Shown here one piece after another: positions 62,110 to 64,000 of a stretch of 64,000 nucleotides of DNA. The stretch covers positions 7,501 to 71,500 of the forward strand of contig CAUJNA010001493.1 of assembly GCA_963377175.1 (NCBI GenBank), read 5' to 3'. Position 1 is the first letter of the stretch; each line of letters starts with the position of its first letter. Both the position numbers and the translations under genes were made by a program. Source of the DNA: Effrenium voratum (Eukaryota > Sar > Dinophyceae > Suessiales > Symbiodiniaceae). The notes beneath the pieces are model-generated. The model was not told the DNA's origin. It ran no database searches and saw nothing but the letters and a program-made list of their open reading frames with translations.

Positions 62110-62816
62110 AGTAACTTTTTTCAGCCTCCCCTCCCTTCCTCCATCCCTCCCTTCCTCTCCCTCCCTCTCCATCCCTCTCCCTCCCTCTTCCTGCCTCTCC
62201 CTTCCTCCCTTCGTCCCTCCCTCCCCTCCTCTCTTTCCCTCCCTTTTTGCAGCCCTCCCCCCCTCTCCCTCCAACTCCCTCCCTCTCCCTCCAACTCCCT
62301 CCCTCTCCCTGCCTGCCTCTCCCTCCGTCTCCCTCCTCTCTTTCCCTCCCTTCCCTCCATCCCTCCCTTCCTCTCCCTTCCTCCATCCCTCCCTTCCTCT
62401 CCCTTCCTCTCCCTCCCTCTCCCTCCCTCTCCCTCCCTCCCTTCATCCCTCCCTCCCTCCCTTCGTCCCTCCCTCACCTCCTCTCTTTCCCTCTCTCCCT
62501 CCCTCTCCCTCCCTCTCCCTCCCTCTCCCTCCCTCTCCCTCCCTCTCCCTCCCTCCCTTCGTCCCTCCCTCCCCTCCTCTCTTTCCCTCCCTTCCCTCCA
62601 TCCCTCCCTTCCTCTCCCTTCCTCCATCCCTCGTCCCTCCCTCACCTCCTCTCTTTCCCTCTCTCCCTCCCTCTCCCTCCCTCTCCCTCCCTCCCTTCGT
62701 CCCTCCCTCCCCTCCTCTCTTTCCCTCCCTTCCCTCCATCCCTCCCTTCCTCTCCATTCCTCCATCCCTCCTTCCTCTCCCTTCCTTTCCTCCCTCCCTT
62801 CGTCCCTCCCTCCGGG
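62110..62816. repeat. Long CCCTCCCTCT pyrimidine tract
   Basis: About 700 bases made almost only of C and T on the plus strand, with internal higher-order repeats of 100-200 bases. Frames through it are Ser/Pro/Leu or Arg/Glu/Gly artefacts. Confidence 0.95.
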
Positions 62817-63753
62817 TTCCGCTTACCAAAGGGGCAAGTTGGGGCCCTCTGAAAGCAGCCTGGGCCCCCGGCGCAGGGTTGGAGTTGGAGCCCCAGAGGT
62901 TCCTATCAGCGGCAGCTCTCAGAGGAGAACCCCTTCCGGTGCTTTTGGAGGCGAAGGGCGCGCTGATCACATAGGTTGCAACGGGAACCAAAAGGTGAAA
63001 CGAACTCAATTTTGGAGTCACCCTAGTTTGACGCCGGCGCAAATGCTCAGAAATCCAGAAAGCTCAAATGATGGTCAGGATGGTCAGGATGGTCAAGGCA
63101 GAGGCTCCCCCTGTCCCCCCTGTATCGCACTCCAAGGGTACCTTATGCCCAGAAGGGAACCGGTACACTGTTGTGGATCAATTTAGGTCCCTGGGTCTAT
63201 CCTGCGGATCGGCTCACTCCAGATGTCCTGTTTTGCTATGGATCGCTGAGAGTGGATTCGCAAGGTCTAATGTACACATGAAAGGTTTGTACAAAAGAGG
63301 GCCTTGAGCCAATAAATTACGGATTGCTCAGAGATCAACCTATGTACAAAACACGAGACAAAAACAGACACAAATTTCTTTTGATCTCTGGCATCCTGAA
63401 TTCCGTAGCCTAATCTTCATGTATTTAATCATGAAATTCCGTAGCCTTCTCGAAATTAAAATTCATCCCTTTTCTGTCGGATGATTCGAACTGTGCAGAG
63501 CGTCATGCAGCAAAATGAGACGTCAAAGTCGGATGCCTAATTGCATCAAAATGTGGCGCAAAAACTATTTACACGTGCAGGACGCATGTGAAAATATTGG
63601 TCACTCGGGGTAAATCCGTGTAGAGGATGAGGACCAATCATCTTCGGATCGATTTGGAGTTTTCGGAGTTAGCTCTTTCGAGGTTGGTATTGTCACTGGC
63701 TGCAAAATTGAGATCATGAATGATCAATCATTTTCCCGCAAGGGGTTGATTCA
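62817..63753. other. No convincing gene
   Basis: No long frame with protein character. It includes a short GGTCAGGAT repeat near 63075-63095 and A/T-richer DNA from 63300 on. Confidence 0.45.
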
Positions 63754-63972
63754 CTACTTCTTCCATTGGTAGTAATGTCCGGCATAATGCCTGCTGTCGA
63801 ACCAGTATCGCTCACTCCAATCTTCCCATCCTTCATCTGCGGGTGCCTTGTTGTACTTCTTGGATGGATTGGTGGATGAGGATGAGATCTCCTTCTTCTT
63901 CTGGTAGTGTCCTGCAGCTCTGGCCGAATCGCGTTTCTTGGTTTCGGATCGGCTCTTGATATGCACCATCAA
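63754..63972 (-). CDS. Short minus-strand ORF with AGHY repeats, unknown
   Basis: 72 codons ending in TAG. RAAGHYQKKKE and HYAGHYYQWKK share an A-G-H-Y core, and a Ser run lies between. It may be the last exon of a gene extending beyond the window or a fragment of a retroelement. No function is suggested. Confidence 0.3.
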   Translation of the reverse strand: MMVHIKSRSETKKRDSARAAGHYQKKKEISSSSTNPSKKYNKAPADEGWEDWSERYWFDSRHYAGHYYQWKK

Positions 63973-64000
63973 CGGACTGTGTGAATCTTGATCATTGTTG

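Noticed and set aside
61843..63186. 447- and 344-codon Ser/Pro/Leu frames and Arg/Glu/Gly frames on the other strand
   Set aside because: Artefacts of the pyrimidine tract; the parts outside it have no protein character.
63300..63320. Another spliced-leader-like word (TTGGCTCAAG on the minus strand)
   Set aside because: Only ten bases match and the copy is single; chance cannot be excluded.
1..64000. tRNA, rRNA, snRNA or CRISPR features
   Set aside because: No cloverleaf, conserved rRNA core or regular repeat-spacer pattern was noticed by eye; a tRNAscan or Infernal run would be decisive.

Overview
The window looks like nuclear DNA of a dinoflagellate, probably a Symbiodiniaceae-type alga. 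The grounds are the retroelement families present (copia with CCCH-type Gag fingers, DIRS-like elements with a methyltransferase-like domain), a near-match to the dinoflagellate spliced leader inside an LTR, shredded exons with very long microsatellites in introns, and Lys-Pro-Ala-rich proteins with a Cys-rich GCSKC motif. The species assignment is inference. No rRNA, tRNA, CRISPR or prokaryotic operon signal was seen.

Layout. (1) 1-925: two nested tandem repeat arrays. (2) 876-20075, plus strand: a decayed large coding unit ('element A') holding an RNase HI domain, a polymerase-like palm, an SF1 helicase and a Tpt1/KptA RNA 2'-phosphotransferase-like domain, broken by many frameshifts. (3) 6153-14223, minus strand: a DIRS-like tyrosine-recombinase retrotransposon with perfect split direct repeats, inserted in element A so that the host reading frame resumes on the far side. 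(4) 20076-21645: no convincing gene. (5) 21646-39804, minus strand: an 18.2-kb Ty1/copia-type LTR retrotransposon. Its gag-protease-integrase frame is interrupted only by three UAG codons. A single +1 shift leads into a second frame carrying RT-RNase H, a C-terminal domain, a 209-aa ORF and a 2,025-aa ORF, interrupted only by one UGA and one UAG. The 2,025-aa ORF contains a second, independent Tpt1/KptA-like domain. (6) 39805-60480, plus strand: intron-rich DNA with small exons scattered among GTCA(T/G)T-type hexamer clusters. It includes a zinc-finger/hAT-like transposase-derived region, a Lys-Pro-Ala-rich protein and a cytosine-C5 DNA methyltransferase gene with motifs I, IV, VI, VIII and X in separate blocks and about 2 kb of microsatellite in one intron. 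(7) 60480-64000: pyrimidine tracts, a 321-bp tandem duplication and two weak ORFs.

The most interesting point is that two unrelated mobile-element lineages, a copia LTR element and a helicase/RNase H/polymerase-like element, each carry an RNA 2'-phosphotransferase-like domain. That enzyme family acts in NAD-dependent RNA repair, so the recurrence suggests an element-borne RNA-repair or RNA-end-modification function. This is a hypothesis from sequence motifs only; no database search was run.
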